A stretch of DNA of 64,000 nucleotides from Scatophagus argus. Taxonomy: Eukaryota > Chordata > Actinopteri > Scatophagidae. Positions 10,001-21,715 of this stretch are shown piece after piece (position 1 is the stretch's first letter; every line of letters begins with the position of its first letter). The notes beneath the pieces were generated by a model that ran no database searches, was not told where the DNA came from, and saw only the letters and a list, made by a program, of their open reading frames with translations. Location: NCBI RefSeq assembly GCF_020382885.2, contig NC_058511.1:6727501-6791500 (forward strand), given 5' to 3'. The position numbers and the translations under genes are program-made.

Positions 10001-12591
10001 TCAGTGCAGTTACAGATGACGTGGGATCTCGTGGAGTCGAGAACAAGACCAGAATAACCTGCAACACATGCAAAACAACTGTCAGCTTATTCTGGTCATT
10101 TGTATACTTCAGGTAAACATGACATCGAGCTTTGTACAAAACGAACCCAGTCGTGTGCGCATGCAGGACCCCGGGTACGGGTACGTCTGCAGCGGAACAG
10201 GATCGTGATGGTGTGCGGTGTAGTTCTTCCTCAGGTCCCACATCTTAATTACTCTGGTTGAGATGAATGAAACAGGAAAGAAAAAAAACAAACCAATATG
10301 AACATGCTAGTCTGTTTGTTTTGACAGTCATTTTACACTGGCATGCTGTTCATTCTTACCCATCGACAGCCCCAGAAGAGATGAGGGTGTGCTGATCCTG
10401 AAACAAAACCACCGTGACACTCTGCTGGGTATCCTGCAAGAGAGACAAGGTGCTCAAAGATCAGTCTTCCTACTGCACAGCAATGCTTTCATCAAATAGG
10501 GTCGCTTGTTGAAGACACTCACCACACTGGGAGCCATGCCACGTGTGCTGCTCCGCCTCTTCTTTGTCTTGGTGGAGGGGTTTGTCTCTGCTTTGTTGTG
10601 AGCGCCACTGATCTGTTTCACCTGTCTGTAGAAACCATCTGGGAAGTGGACATGAAAATAATCACAAATGCTGCTCAATATGAGATACCCACACTAAACT
10701 TCTTCTGCGTTGGACACATAAGACCTAACATATTCTAACAACTTGTTGGTGTGCCAAAACACTAAATATTACACAAGACAAAATCTCTAATTGATACCTT
10801 TTTTGCTGCACCTGGTGTCCCAGACCATAATATTTCCATCTCTGCCCCCAGTACAGAACACAGCTGTTTAATAGAAGACAAAGCATCAATAATGTGATAC
10901 ACCAAAGAATCATTAATGCAATCCATATATAAATATTCAAGTGAATGACAAGCCACCTTGGCATAATGTCTCACCGTCAATACAGTTTTGTGCATTTTGA
11001 GAAAAACCAGGATAAGAAATTTAGCTTTAGTTCAGTACATTTCATACCTTTCTCCTGGGGTGTGAATGCAACAGACTTGAGGCTGCAGAGGTGACCCTTG
11101 AAGCTGCCCAACATCTCCCCTGACTTCACATCCCACAGCCTGGCCATCTGATCACCAGCTGCAGTCACCTAAGAAAGATCATTAAAAATCATTTAAAGAA
11201 AGGTTTTATTCGTAGGAATACAAGTGAGGAATGAGGAAACACAAGCAGCCAATGAAAATATTACCAACTATTAGATGTATTAAAGTCTACAAAAATCAAG
11301 TCTATAAATGCATTTAAACAAATAATATAATTCTATGTGCTTACTACATGAGGCTCCCCCGGTACCCAGGCTATGTCAAAGACAGCATTCTCATGGGCCA
11401 GCCATTCTGCAAACATTCACGCACCATTAGTCACTGGTATATCTTGAAAATAGACAGAACATTTGTGAGAACAGAGAGTCTCTACACATACCTTTAAGAA
11501 GAGGCCTTTCACGGCTCTCTGTGTTGTAGATCCGAACAATTCCTTCTTCATTAGCTGCTGCAAGGATATTCTGCAGGTCCCCGGCTGAGGAGAGATGGGA
11601 GATGAGGAGACACACCGTTTAGATGGATAACTGGCCACAGCTTCAAGCTCTGCTGTGTATCTCCTTTTGACAATATAGCATGTAGCGTTCAGGTGAGTTA
11701 CCAGAGGAGAAAGCCAGCCCAAACGGTGGCACGGAGTCACCCAGGTTGCCGTAGGAGATGTGCTCATCATGTCGGACACACTGGTAGCCTTCCAGCAGAG
11801 AGTTCAGCGGGTGACTGGGCTGGGAATTTGCAGGGAGGGCTGGAAGATCAAAGAAAGAAGGTACATTTAGTCAGACACTGTATCAAAACTACTTTGACGT
11901 GCTGTTAATGATGTATTTCGATTTTGTAATTTTATTCAGTTGCATTTAGAGGTTAAACTGTACTATATATTTTACGCAGTGAATGGCTGTGAAATTATCC
12001 ATTACAAACAAATTATAGTTTATTTATGACTTTCTCGTTTTAAGGTTAGCCAGATATAATATACAACATGGGAGCACAGGGGATTGACCTGAACATCAGC
12101 TTCATTTTATTTTACAAATTTTGCCTGCATCTGACATGTGATCAACACTGCAAAAATGTTCCTATTAAGTTGACTTTAGCCATATTAACCAACCCTTAAT
12201 TACTCTTTACTACACATTTTACTGGAACTTTTTTAACGTTCTGAGGATTCCTGTTTCACTAAGACAAAACATGAGGGAACGCGATCCGTTATATCAAAAA
12301 CGTAAGATAACGTTAACTTGCACCATATTGTTAAACTCTACTGACATGCCAACAGAAATATCCCACGTTCAAATATCCAACTGCAAACTGTAACGACGTG
12401 GTTTTGGGTACAACTCCAATAAAACAGGATGGCTGGGTTACATTACCCTAAATGTTCAGCTAGCTTAAATCTTGCTTTGTAGGTAGCACATAAAACAACA
12501 CCAAACCAGCGATATTCCCAAACACTTCAGTTCTCTCACCGTTCTGCCTTCGCCTGCCCACTCCTCTGTCAACAATCGAGCGGAAAAGCAT
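7059..12591 (-). CDS. dtl: Denticleless homolog DTL/CDT2, CRL4 substrate receptor (15 exons, complete)
   Basis: WD40 substrate receptor of the CUL4-DDB1 ubiquitin ligase. It recognises PCNA-bound degrons (CDT1, p21, SET8) in S phase and after DNA damage, in the nucleus. Coding exons (minus strand): 12591-12540, 11839-11702, 11584-11492, 11406-11345, 11168-11048, 10863-10798, 10638-10523, 10433-10360, 10253-10147, 10058-9954, 9457-9345, 9244-9155, 8911-8788, 8590-7941, 7124-7059. They sum to 1977 nt (658 residues plus stop; human 730) and all phases close. Residues about 60-400 form the WD40 propeller. The two DDB1-contacting WDXR motifs are WDTR (170-173) and WDLR (246-249). A long Ser/Pro-rich tail with probable CDK-type SP/TP sites follows (exon 14). 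The last exon carries a C-terminal PIP-like box, MKKISSYF (645-652), equivalent to the human MRKICTYF. The start at MLFRSIV matches the human MLFNSV N-terminus. The exon 9 donor (gttcgt) is weak at +3 and +4. The tail is shorter than in human. Confidence 0.96.
7446..7915. mobile_element. Non-autonomous TIR element in dtl intron 14, interrupted by a SINE
   Basis: The left end (about 7456-7483, CCACATTTTGAGGAAATATG) and the right end (about 7886-7915, reading inward on the minus strand CAATTTTGGGAAAAAGGCTT) are imperfect inverted repeats, as in a small DNA transposon. The interior (ACCTTTGGACAGAACC, CTGTTTCCAGTCTTTGTGCTAAGC, then CAGCTGTAGCTTCACG) matches a repeat I recognise as widespread in teleosts. 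Related pieces occur at about 62160-62245 and 63590-63720. The interior is split near 7612-7800 by a second insertion, described separately. The family name is not assigned. Confidence 0.6.
7612..7800 (-). mobile_element. Degenerate SINE copy inserted in the dtl intron 14 element
   Basis: On the minus strand this segment resembles the 3' half of the SINE at 672-834. Plus-strand GCTTTTGCCTTTATTAGATA, GACAGGAAATGTGGGGAGG and GATATGACGTGCTAC correspond to the reverse complement of that SINE's A-rich tail and C-rich body. It splits the surrounding TIR element, so it arrived later. Boundaries are approximate because no clean target duplication is visible. Confidence 0.5.
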
Positions 12592-13604
12592 GCCTACACT
12601 CCAGTAGAAAACGATCTGGAATTTTTTTATATTACAGATAGGTTTGTCAGATCGTTAGCTGGTGGTCTTTTTCCGTGTTTCTGCTACTTTTCTTTCCCGC
12701 GAACAGATCTTGAGAACACAACGACCGAATCACCCGCTAAACTTGCGTTCCGCGCTACCATTGGTTGGAAACACCCACTTCCTCGCCAACATCGACTCCA
12801 CATCCGCAGCCTTTGTGACACAGTAACTGCTGACTGACCCGTCCTTTCAAAATAAATTACACTCTACGGATCAAAGTTACAATTGGATAAACTCTGTTTT
12901 GCATCATCCAGGAGATATCTTAGCGTGCATTAAGTAAACGCAGCACTTAAATTCTCCTCCTCTGAAAAGTGTTTGTTTTGCTTATTATTACCTTACTTAG
13001 TGTGCTTGATGTTCAATGTCCAGATTGCAAAGGTGGTAGAAGTCTTCAGATCCATCAGTTAAAGGCAATTATCATACTGTGACAAATGCTATTTCAAGTA
13101 AAGGTCACTCATTGAAAATGCATTCATATAATCAGAAAAATGCACTGAAAGTAATAAATATTTAAACAAGAAAATTTCCCCCTGTGACTGCTAAAGTATT
13201 ATGTATTCCATGATTAAAGTTTTACTACTTATGCATTAAGGTAAAAGCAGAATTTTACTGTTGATTGAGATGAAGTTATATACAGGCATAATGCTACAGT
13301 TAATGCTGATTTTGATCACATTTCTGAAATTTGTGAGAAATGCTGTCACAATTACCCAGAGCCCAAAGAGACACCTTCACAAAGCACATTTTCTTCGATT
13401 TTAAGAAAATAGTGAACAACCGTGAAGATTCAAAATGTGGAAATGTATGGACACTTTATTGTGAAAAACATCAACTCATACCGGAAACAATTTTCTATGA
13501 CTTCCTGTTTGAGCGTGTTGTATTCGCTGCCTGTACAATGAAATGCTAATTGTTCGTGAGTGCCGCCACGCCTGTATTTTAATTTAGGAAAAAAATAAAC
13601 AGTA
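12592..13604. promoter_or_regulatory. Divergent dtl/ints7 intergenic region with probable bidirectional promoter
   Basis: 1013 bp separate the two start codons. About 100 bp upstream of the dtl ATG is TTTCCCGCG (12693-12701), a consensus E2F site, and a CCAAT box on the minus strand (ATTGG at 12760-12764) lies further up. DTL is a known E2F-controlled, S-phase gene, so these fit. On the ints7 side, ETS-type GGAA cores are seen (CCGGAAAC from 13481 and CTTCCTGT at 13501-13508). Between them lies an old repeat (13028-13300). That one shared promoter serves both genes is an inference. Two separate promoters are equally possible. Confidence 0.6.
13028..13300 (-). mobile_element. Old teleost interspersed repeat in the dtl/ints7 intergenic region
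   Basis: The stretch starting AAAGGTGGTAGAAGTCTTCA and continuing with AAGTAAAGGTCACTCATTGA, then CCCCTGTGACTGCTAAAGTA and CTACTTATGCATTAAGGT, matches the inner part of a common teleost repeat whose other end (GTGGTGGAATGTAATGAAGT) is seen at 62499-62690. It is strongly diverged and has no intact ends here. It probably reduces the functional promoter space between dtl and ints7. Confidence 0.55.
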
Positions 13605-16600
13605 ATGTCGCTTTCAACTGCACGTTCATTCTTGTCAGAAGCTTGTTATGGCGAACAAGAGCTCGACGCCAATTCCGCTCTCATGGAGCTGGACAAAGGT
13701 GCGTTAGCTAGATTGCTAACATGTTAGCATATCGGTTGTGATCATAGCCCGTGTGCTGGCTTCCCTACATGTTTGTAACTGTATGAGATGTCCCTGCTTA
13801 AATTCCAGGGCTGCGGTCGGGGAAACTGGGAGAGCAGTGTGAGGCTGTGGTTCTCTTCCCCAAACTTTTCCAGAAGTACCCTTTCCCTATCCTCATAAAC
13901 TCTGCATTTCTGAAACTAGCAGACATCTTCAGACTCGGGTATGGGTGTTGTATATCTTGGTACTAAGACGATAGTTCAGCTCATTGAAAAAATTACAACG
14001 GTGTTTTATTTTTTGTAATAACTGACAGCTGTGGTTTCAACAAAAACTAAACATTATCTTTGTGAAGGTTGAATTTATTGCAGGGTTAGTGTATTTGACA
14101 CTACTGCTTTTACCCAGGTGTACCTAATACATTGACACCTGAGTGCATTACAAGCAAAACTACCCATAGTTTTTCTGATGCTTTCAGCTGCTTGTTTGGG
14201 TGTATTGGTGTATTAATATCATAGTTTTTTAGTTGTTGATTATACTTAAAGAGCAATTGGGACGAATTTGATCTTTTATTAACTTATGGCACAGACCTTG
14301 TTTACAAAAGCTGTTTTTTCTCATTTCAGGAACAACTTTTTGCGTCTCTGTGTGCTGAAAGTTACTCAGCAAAGCGAGAAACATCTCGAAAAAATCATCA
14401 ACGTGGACGAATTTGTCAAAAGGGTGTTTTCAGTTATTCATAGCAACGACCCTGTGGCCAGAGCCATCACCCTGAGGTAATAATATGTAATGTATTTAAG
14501 TTTTACGCTAGTTCAGAAAGAATGAATGATATTTGGCTTTCCAGCTTCCCAGTCTCTCCAGCTCTCTGAGGCTTAAACCATGCGATTGCCTGTTGTTCCT
14601 TCTATTCAGGATGCTTGGTAGTTTGGCCTCCATCATCCCTGAGAGGAAGAATGCCCATCATAGTATTCGCCAAAGTCTGGACTCTCATGATAACGTAGAG
14701 GTGGAGGCTGCCATATTTGCTGCTGCAAGCTTCTCTGCACAGTCAAAGTAAGGAAAACTGCTGTTTCCACAGAGCTGTTGTGCCTATGTATAGGATAATG
14801 TTTTGATTAAGACAAATTTGGTGTGTTTCCTGCGTTTTCTTATTTTCAGAGACTTTGCAGCAGGGATTTGCAACAAAGTCAGCGAGATGATTCAAGGTAA
14901 AATCTCTGTGCTAAAAAAGTCATAGATCGCATTGAAAAAACAGAAGTGGTCCTGATAGCCTTTCTTTAACATTTACATATTTAGTAAATATTCCGAACAA
15001 CCACCAGGGTGATTAACTGTGAATGAATTCACCAAGGTCATTTTAAATACGTCATGAACATCTGTTTTCACATTGTAGTCAACTTTCAACAGAGTTTGCT
15101 TTCTTTTTTCAATGTCTCAACCTCAGGTTTAGACACTCCAGTGGAACTGAAGCTGAAGTTGATTCCTATGCTGCAGCACATGCATCACGATGCCAGTTTG
15201 GCCTCCAGCAGCAGAGAGCTTCTACAGCACCTGGTTAACTCTTACCCCTCCACCCCCATGGTCATTGTCACCCTGCACACCTTCACCCAGCTGGCTGCCT
15301 CCTCCCTCATTGATATCCCAAAACAGGTGACACCATGACCTCATTGTTATTGGTTAGTTGCTGTAGAGGGCCAATCATTCATGAAGGCCATTCATTGGGA
15401 ATAGGGAGTGGTGTTGTAGCTTAAGGCCACCTGGTGAGCTATAGGAAGTTAAAATGTGCCCAGCAGGACCACAGGGGAAAGTTGAGAAAAACTTAAGTTG
15501 ATGTCTTTCTGTCGCAGTGTGTGGACAACCAAGCAAGAGCCAGTCATGCTAGTTTTAATACCCACAGAAGTGGAAGCACGATATTCCGTTAGAGCTTCTG
15601 TACTCAGAGAAACAAACCATGCAACAGGAAATTAACCACTTCTGTATGTGTGTAGTTCTGCAACTTCAAAAAACAGTTGAATGTAAATTCTCTGTGTGAA
15701 CACAGCATAAATACTTACTGTAGTTTTTTGTGTTGAAGGGAGATATAAAAATAAACATCTTTGATGTTTGACTGTTAATGGTATAGCTCTGTTTCTACCC
15801 TTTTTCAAAAAAATTCAATGATTGACTTTTTATTGGCCTTTTTGTTTGATTCCCCGTCTGTACAGCTACAGCTCCTCCTTCAATACCTGAAAGACGACCC
15901 AAGAAAAGCTGTGAAGAGACTCGCAATTAATGATCTAAAGCTCCTTGCGAAAAAGGCGCCTCACCTTTGGATCAGAGAAAACACTCAGGTAGAGTTTCAG
16001 ATGCTGACATTAGCACTCTAGGATTGTTTTTATGTTGGTTTAAAATTTGGAAGCAGTTCATTGGGTTTTTAATCTCTGCAGACCCTGTGTGAATGCGCCT
16101 TGACAAGCCCTTACAACAGTTTGAAGCTGGGCATGATGGCTGTCCTCTCCACACTCTCTGGAACCATTGCAATCAAGCAGTACTTTAATAATATGACAGG
16201 TTGTGTTCACATTTTTCTACATCACAATCTTTTTTCACATAAGAATTGTATCTACAATTCTACAGTATTTACACGGATTTAATCGCTGGTTTTTATTTCT
16301 GTTACTTGTAAAGAGGGAATGATTCTGGACTGATTTTTCTCTCTCAAACATTCTTCTCAGGTGGCTCTTCGGTTCCCCCCCGGCACACTGACCTGGTTAA
16401 ACTGGCACAAGAATGCTGTTACCACAGCAACCTAGCAGTGGCTGCTCATGGGGTCATAGTGCTCTCCAACATAGCCATTTCCTGCCCAGAAAAAGGTTAG
16501 TTAGAATGGTCTGGATTAAGGACTCTTCTAATGCCAGTTGCTCATCAATCCATTAATTTCATGTTCCCCTCACTGATGTTTGTTCTGTGTGCCAAGGTTA

Positions 16601-19600
16601 AGTTCTCCTGTGTGTATTTCTGCTCCTCAGATATAGCACAACTGGAGCAGGACACAGTTTTGGGAGTGGAGTCCCTTCTGATGCTTTGCAGTCAGGACAG
16701 CAACCCCTGTGCACAGGCCACACTCAAAGTAAGACAACATAACCAAAATTCAGGGGGCATAGATTGGAGGATTATTTCAATGCAGCATATACCTTTAATA
16801 TGTTGAATTGTTAGACTAATTTTAACACTTATTGCCATAAGACCAGCATACAACCTTCATCTACAACATGACTCATCCTTTTTGTGTCAACCACAGACGG
16901 CACTCACCTCATTGGTTAAATTGCTGAAAAGCCGACCCCACCTCAGCCAATCGGTTGTGGAGTTCCTGCTCGGCCAGCTCCACTTATCCTGCGACTCCTC
17001 TCGTGTTCTCATGTGCCACGCTCTGGCAGCTATTGCCACCCACTTGCCGGTGTTGGGTGACGGCATGCTGGGAGATCTGGTGGACCTCTACAGAGTGGCC
17101 AGTCATTCCTCCACTGACAAGCAGCAAGAGCTTCTGGTGAGATTGTGCATGAGTCAGACATCGCTCTCACAATAGTTACGTGGAGTTTCAGTGGCCGAGA
17201 CTGACAACGGCAATTACATGACAATTAAGTAGTAATACTGTTATGGACATGCAAACCTGTTTTCTGTATCTGTATCTACATTAGATTATCTAACACTGCA
17301 TTCAGTTGACGAATCCTTTGTTATTTTTATACATGTTTTGTTGCCCTTGTGTGTCTCTGATTTTTGGATTTGGACTTATGGATTCTCCTACTGCAATTGC
17401 TGCAGGTTTCCTTGGCAACAGTGATTTTTGTTGCTAGCCAGTCGTCTCTGTCAGCTGAGGTGAAGACCGTCATCAAACAGCAGCTGGAGAGGGTTGCTAA
17501 TGGCTGGACGGTGTACCGCATTGCACGGCAGGCCTCACGCATGGTAATTTCATCTGCTTGTGCATAACTGGGATTTCACATACATTTCAAGTCACTGCTG
17601 ATGGGTGTGGGTCGATATGACGTTGTTTTGTGTTGAAACTCTGACCACCTTCACTGTACCCTGTGTCCCATGTTTCAATGACTGTAGACCTCTTATATAA
17701 TCCACAAAGATGAAAACAGAGACCTGTGCTTTGACGTTTAGTCCCCAAGTCTTTTAAGGTGAAAGGTAAAGGTGCCCCTAGGCATCTGTGTCTGCTTGCT
17801 TGAAAAAGGGAAAGTGAAATATTATGATGAATTTGCAGGGGTGCCATGAGTTCTCCAGTGAGCTGTACCAGAGTTTGCGGACCCGTGTGGCGTCGGAGCA
17901 CTTCTACTTCTGGCTAAACAGCCTGAAAGAGTTTTCCGAGGCTGAGCAATGCCTGAGTCACGTGGAGGATGGAGACTACAGCGGAGCTATGAGTGCCATC
18001 GCCGAGGCCCTGCGCTCCTACCAAAAGGGCATCGCTTCCCTCACAGTCAGTTCACCACCAGTCATATGCTTGTCAAAAAACATTAAGACCGTTCCTCCTC
18101 CTGCTGCTTCACCAGTGACAGATGCTTAAAGCAGCTCATATTCTGGAGAGTCTCACTACTAAAGCTGATTTTGCAGCATCTCAAACTGTTGATGGATTTA
18201 CTCATCTAATGCCTGACCATATCTTGTTAGGTCATCTCTATGGGACCTGTGTCTCTCTCTAACTATAGTGTTTGTGTGCTGTTACCGGATTAATCCCTCT
18301 CTCTAGGCTGCCAGCACACCTCTGAGCCCACTTACATTCCAATGCGAGTTCATTAAACTGCGGATCGACACCCTGCAAGCCTTGTCGCAGCTCATTTGTA
18401 CCTGCAACAGCTTGAAGACCAGCCCTCCTCCTGCCATTGCCACCACCATCGCCCTCACCTCAGGCAATGACCTGCAGCGTTGCGGCCGCATCGCCATGCA
18501 GGTAAAACACATAGTACTGCTAGATGGAGCTTGTCTGTGCATGGTTGTTGTTTTTTTCACATTAAATTAATGTTAGGAAATTATATATAAAGTAATATGT
18601 ATAATATATACATTGTAAAAGTGGGGCTGTGGATGAAAATCCAGCAGCAGGTGTGAAAAAGTCTGGCATGACTTCTGCTTCACTGTCCAGTGGGATTTTT
18701 ACATCCAAGAAGATTAGATGTGATCCAAAAGCAGTTAATCATCAAGTAACTTCTGTTTTTCTTTTTTCCAGATGAAGGTCTGCATGGACGAGTTCAGAAG
18801 TCTTGCAGCTCGCTACGCTGATTTACACCAGTCGTCCTTTGACGCGGATTATTCCACCCTACGCAACGTGGAGCTGTATCCTTAAACATGGCTCGGTCTC
18901 ATCCCACTTTAGTCTTTTTTGGTGACCGTGGTTTCTCAGCTCTGATGTCTTGTCTCTTTGGTATCGGTCATTTCTCTTTAACTGTCTGCTCAGGCAACAA
19001 CAGAGCTGTTTGCTTGTCTCTCATGTAATAGAAGCACTGATCCTGGACCCACAGGCAGCCAGGTGAGGACTGTTGTAGGTGGAACAGTGGGATTTGTGTG
19101 AATTTGTTGGGTGCTTTTTAGGAGAGGGTTTAAAATTAGATTTAGTCAAGATTTCATCATGTCTTTTTCCAAACTTTTGAGAAAACTGCTGTAGAGTAAA
19201 ATGACTTGTAACTTATTTTTCTCCTTGGTTTAGAGGGTTTTCACTGGCTAAGAAAAGGTAGTTCCTTTGGCAGTAAAGTGTGAGGGGAAAATGTCTATGT
19301 GGTTTTAATGCATCATTGAGTTTGTTAAGGAGTGTCATGTAATGTACTACAGCATGATGTATGGATGTAGCTTTTTTGTTATCTGCACATTTGACGTTAT
19401 GAAAATAAATCCATCTTATTTAATTAGAGAAAAATGTTTTTCACAGCGCCATGTACTTGAGTGCTTTCTGTTCAGAGTACTTTGCCATAACACACATCCC
19501 CTCAGGCATTTTACTGTTAGACATTGGACTGGGACAAATTACGTCTCTCTGTCTCTGTAATCTAGTTTTCAGGAGTATGGCACCCTGGGGTCAGTCCAGA

Positions 19601-21591
19601 CAGAGAGTGAATATGAACGGCGGATGATGTCAGTCTTCAGTCGTGTGTTGGAGGAAGTGGAGGGCCTCACCAAGAAACACCCTCCTGTTTCATTCCTGGT
19701 GAGATTAATATCAAGAACCTTGTGATCGTGGAGTTTGCAAATTGTTATGTTGCTTTTGCTCATAATTCAGCCGCAGGATGTCTGGATTTGCACAGTACAA
19801 ATGACTGACTGTGTATTATGTTTTGCTGCTACGCTTCCACTTTTCATTATTTGTATGTCTCTGTGTTGGCGACAGCCGACGCCGGAGGCATCATGTGTTC
19901 TGGTTGTTGGCACATCCGTCCATCCCTTTCTTGTGAACTTGATATCAGGAAATCCTTGAGGGACTTTCTTTATTTCTTTGAATTTGGCGCAAGCATCCAC
20001 TTGGACTCAAGGGTGAAATAAATACATTTTGGTGGTCAAGGTCACTTAAACCTCACAAATCACATTTTAAGCCTGAAGGATTAATGCACTAATTATGACA
20101 GAATTTCATACGAATATCTAATAGGATAAAGTGATGAAGTGATGGCATTTTATATCCAAAAGGTCAAAGGCCAACTTCAATCTAACTTCATTATGTTATG
20201 CAAAAACCCTTTTTAGGTCATTAGTCAGCAGCATAACACAGTGACTGCGTAGATGTGTGTACTGCAGCTGTAGTCCACCGCAAGCTCATTGGTTTTGATG
20301 ATATTGAGCTTCAGGTGATTGTTGGAACACCATGTGATGAGGTTCTCAGTTCTCAGTACTGCTCTGCATAAGTGGTCTCTAAATTAAGACACCGTATTTC
20401 TCACTGGAAGTTACTCACCAGAATCATACATATCAATGTAGTGATAGTTAGAATTTCCACAAAAAATACACTTAATATCAATCAAAGTCCTTCATTACAT
20501 ATATTATACGAGTCTGAAACTTGACTTGATGGCAGATGTGTACAACCTCCAAGTAGTAATTCCAGTTTTTCAGTTGTTTAAGATCGTTTAGAGGAGCTCA
20601 TACCTGTCTGCATCCTAACTGTATCTTGTCTGTTCTCTCATCTTCACTCTCAAAGAAGAGGTTTTATCTCAACGGTACTTGTACCTGTTAAAACGAAAGA
20701 GCAAAACATGGAAATAAGCAGCAGAAAATTGTTTATAATGTCAATAATGAAAATGTATTGTTCGCTGTTGTTGTTTTGCAGCATACGGGTTGTCTCTGTG
20801 ATGCTGTCATAGCTTTGCTCAAGGTCCCGCTGTCTTTTCAGAGGTATTTCTTTCAAAAGCTCCAGACTACAAGCATTAAGGTACAGTCACTCATTTAAAT
20901 CACTTTAATTGGTGATTTGCGTAAAGAGCAAAAAGATCATGGTGACCTGCTGTACAGCAGCAGCTCTGTGTGTTATTCATCCTTTAGCTCTCTCAAGGCT
21001 CACCCAGATATGCTTGTGTTTTTCCAGCTTGCCCTCTCTCCCTCTCCACGAACTCCGAGTGAACCGATCCCAGTGCAGAACAGTCAGCAGCTGACTCTGA
21101 AGGTGGAGGGAGTGGTGCAGCATGGTTCAACTCCAGGACTCTTCAGAAAGATTCAGTCTGTTTGCCTCAGTGTCACTTCAGTTCTCCAGAGCAAGACAGG
21201 ACCCGACTACAAGGTGTCTAGTTTTTGCTATATACTCTATTTACAGATGATGCTATTTCTAGCGTTTGTGCTCCCATTTATTTATTTATTTTTTTTGTTT
21301 TCATTTTAGATTCCACTTGAGACTAAAACTAATGAGATCGAGCTGCGGGTAGAGCCACACAACGACTACTTCAGCACCCAGTTCTTGCTGAATTTCTCCA
21401 TCTTGGGCACTCATGCTGTCAGTGTAGAGGCCTCTGTGGTGGATGAGAGTGGCATCGAGTGGAAGACCGGACCCAAGATGACAGTGTCTGTCAAATCCCT
21501 GGAGGATCCTTACTCCCAGCAGCTCCGCCATCAGCTGCAGCAGGGTGGAGCTCAGCCTGCTCCACAGAGGGGTGCATATGCTCGCTTTTAG
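13605..21591 (+). CDS. ints7: Integrator complex subunit 7 (20 exons, complete)
   Basis: INTS7 is a scaffold subunit of the nuclear Integrator complex, which cleaves snRNA precursors and nascent mRNA at paused RNA polymerase II and also acts in DNA-damage signalling. Exons: 13605-13698, 13809-13938, 14330-14476, 14610-14747, 14850-14896, 15127-15326, 15866-15988, 16082-16199, 16361-16495, 16631-16728, 16897-17136, 17406-17543, 17839-18045, 18307-18501, 18772-18875, 18994-19062, 19566-19698, 20782-20880, 21028-21213, 21310-21591. They sum to 2883 nt (960 residues; human 962) and every phase closes. Near-identical blocks with the human protein include NNFLRLCVLKVTQQSEKHLE, MLGSLASIIPERKNAHHSIR and VKSLEDPYSQQ. 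The N-terminal half is alpha-helical (ARM/HEAT-like). The C-terminus ends in Gln-rich sequence and Ala-Tyr-Ala-Arg-Phe. The intron at 18876-18993 is of U12 type. The start MSLSTARSFLSEACYGEQEL aligns with the human N-terminus. Confidence 0.96.
18876..18993 (+). other. ints7: U12-type (minor spliceosome) intron 15 of ints7
   Basis: The donor reads GTATCCTT directly after the exon, a full match to the U12-type 5' splice-site consensus. The 3' end has TCTTTAACT (18975-18983), close to the U12 branch-point consensus TTCCTTAAC. The probable branch adenosine is about 12-13 nt before the AG, the short spacing required for this class. The intron is 118 nt, phase 2, and splits a Leu codon within VEL/QQQ. 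Confidence 0.85.
19890..20200 (+). repeat. Interspersed teleost repeat in ints7 intron 17
   Basis: The segment contains CCTTGAGGGACTTTCTTTAT, AATTTGGCGCAAGCATCCAC, TTGGACTCAAGGGTGAA, TGGTGGTCAAGGTCAC and AATTATGACAGAATTTCA. I recognise this order as a very common teleost repeat. A shorter copy in opposite orientation is at 63365-63480. Intron 17 (19699-20781) is otherwise unremarkable. Confidence 0.65.
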
Positions 21592-21715
21592 CGAATGTCC
21601 TCTCAGTGCTTTATCATCAAAAACAGTTTCAGCCTTGACATGTATTGTTGTGTAGCAACTGAATATGTACATATTTTCTTAATGATTAAAAGTTCAGATT
21701 TACTTTTAATTCTGT
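21592..21715 (+). terminator. ints7: ints7 3'UTR and polyadenylation signal
   Basis: A short 3'UTR follows the TAG at 21589-21591. The variant poly(A) hexamer ATTAAA lies at 21685-21690, and TG/T-rich sequence (TTTACTTTTAATTCTGTG) follows about 10-30 nt later, which fits a downstream element. This would give a 3'UTR of roughly 110-120 nt. Use of a later site cannot be excluded. Confidence 0.55.
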
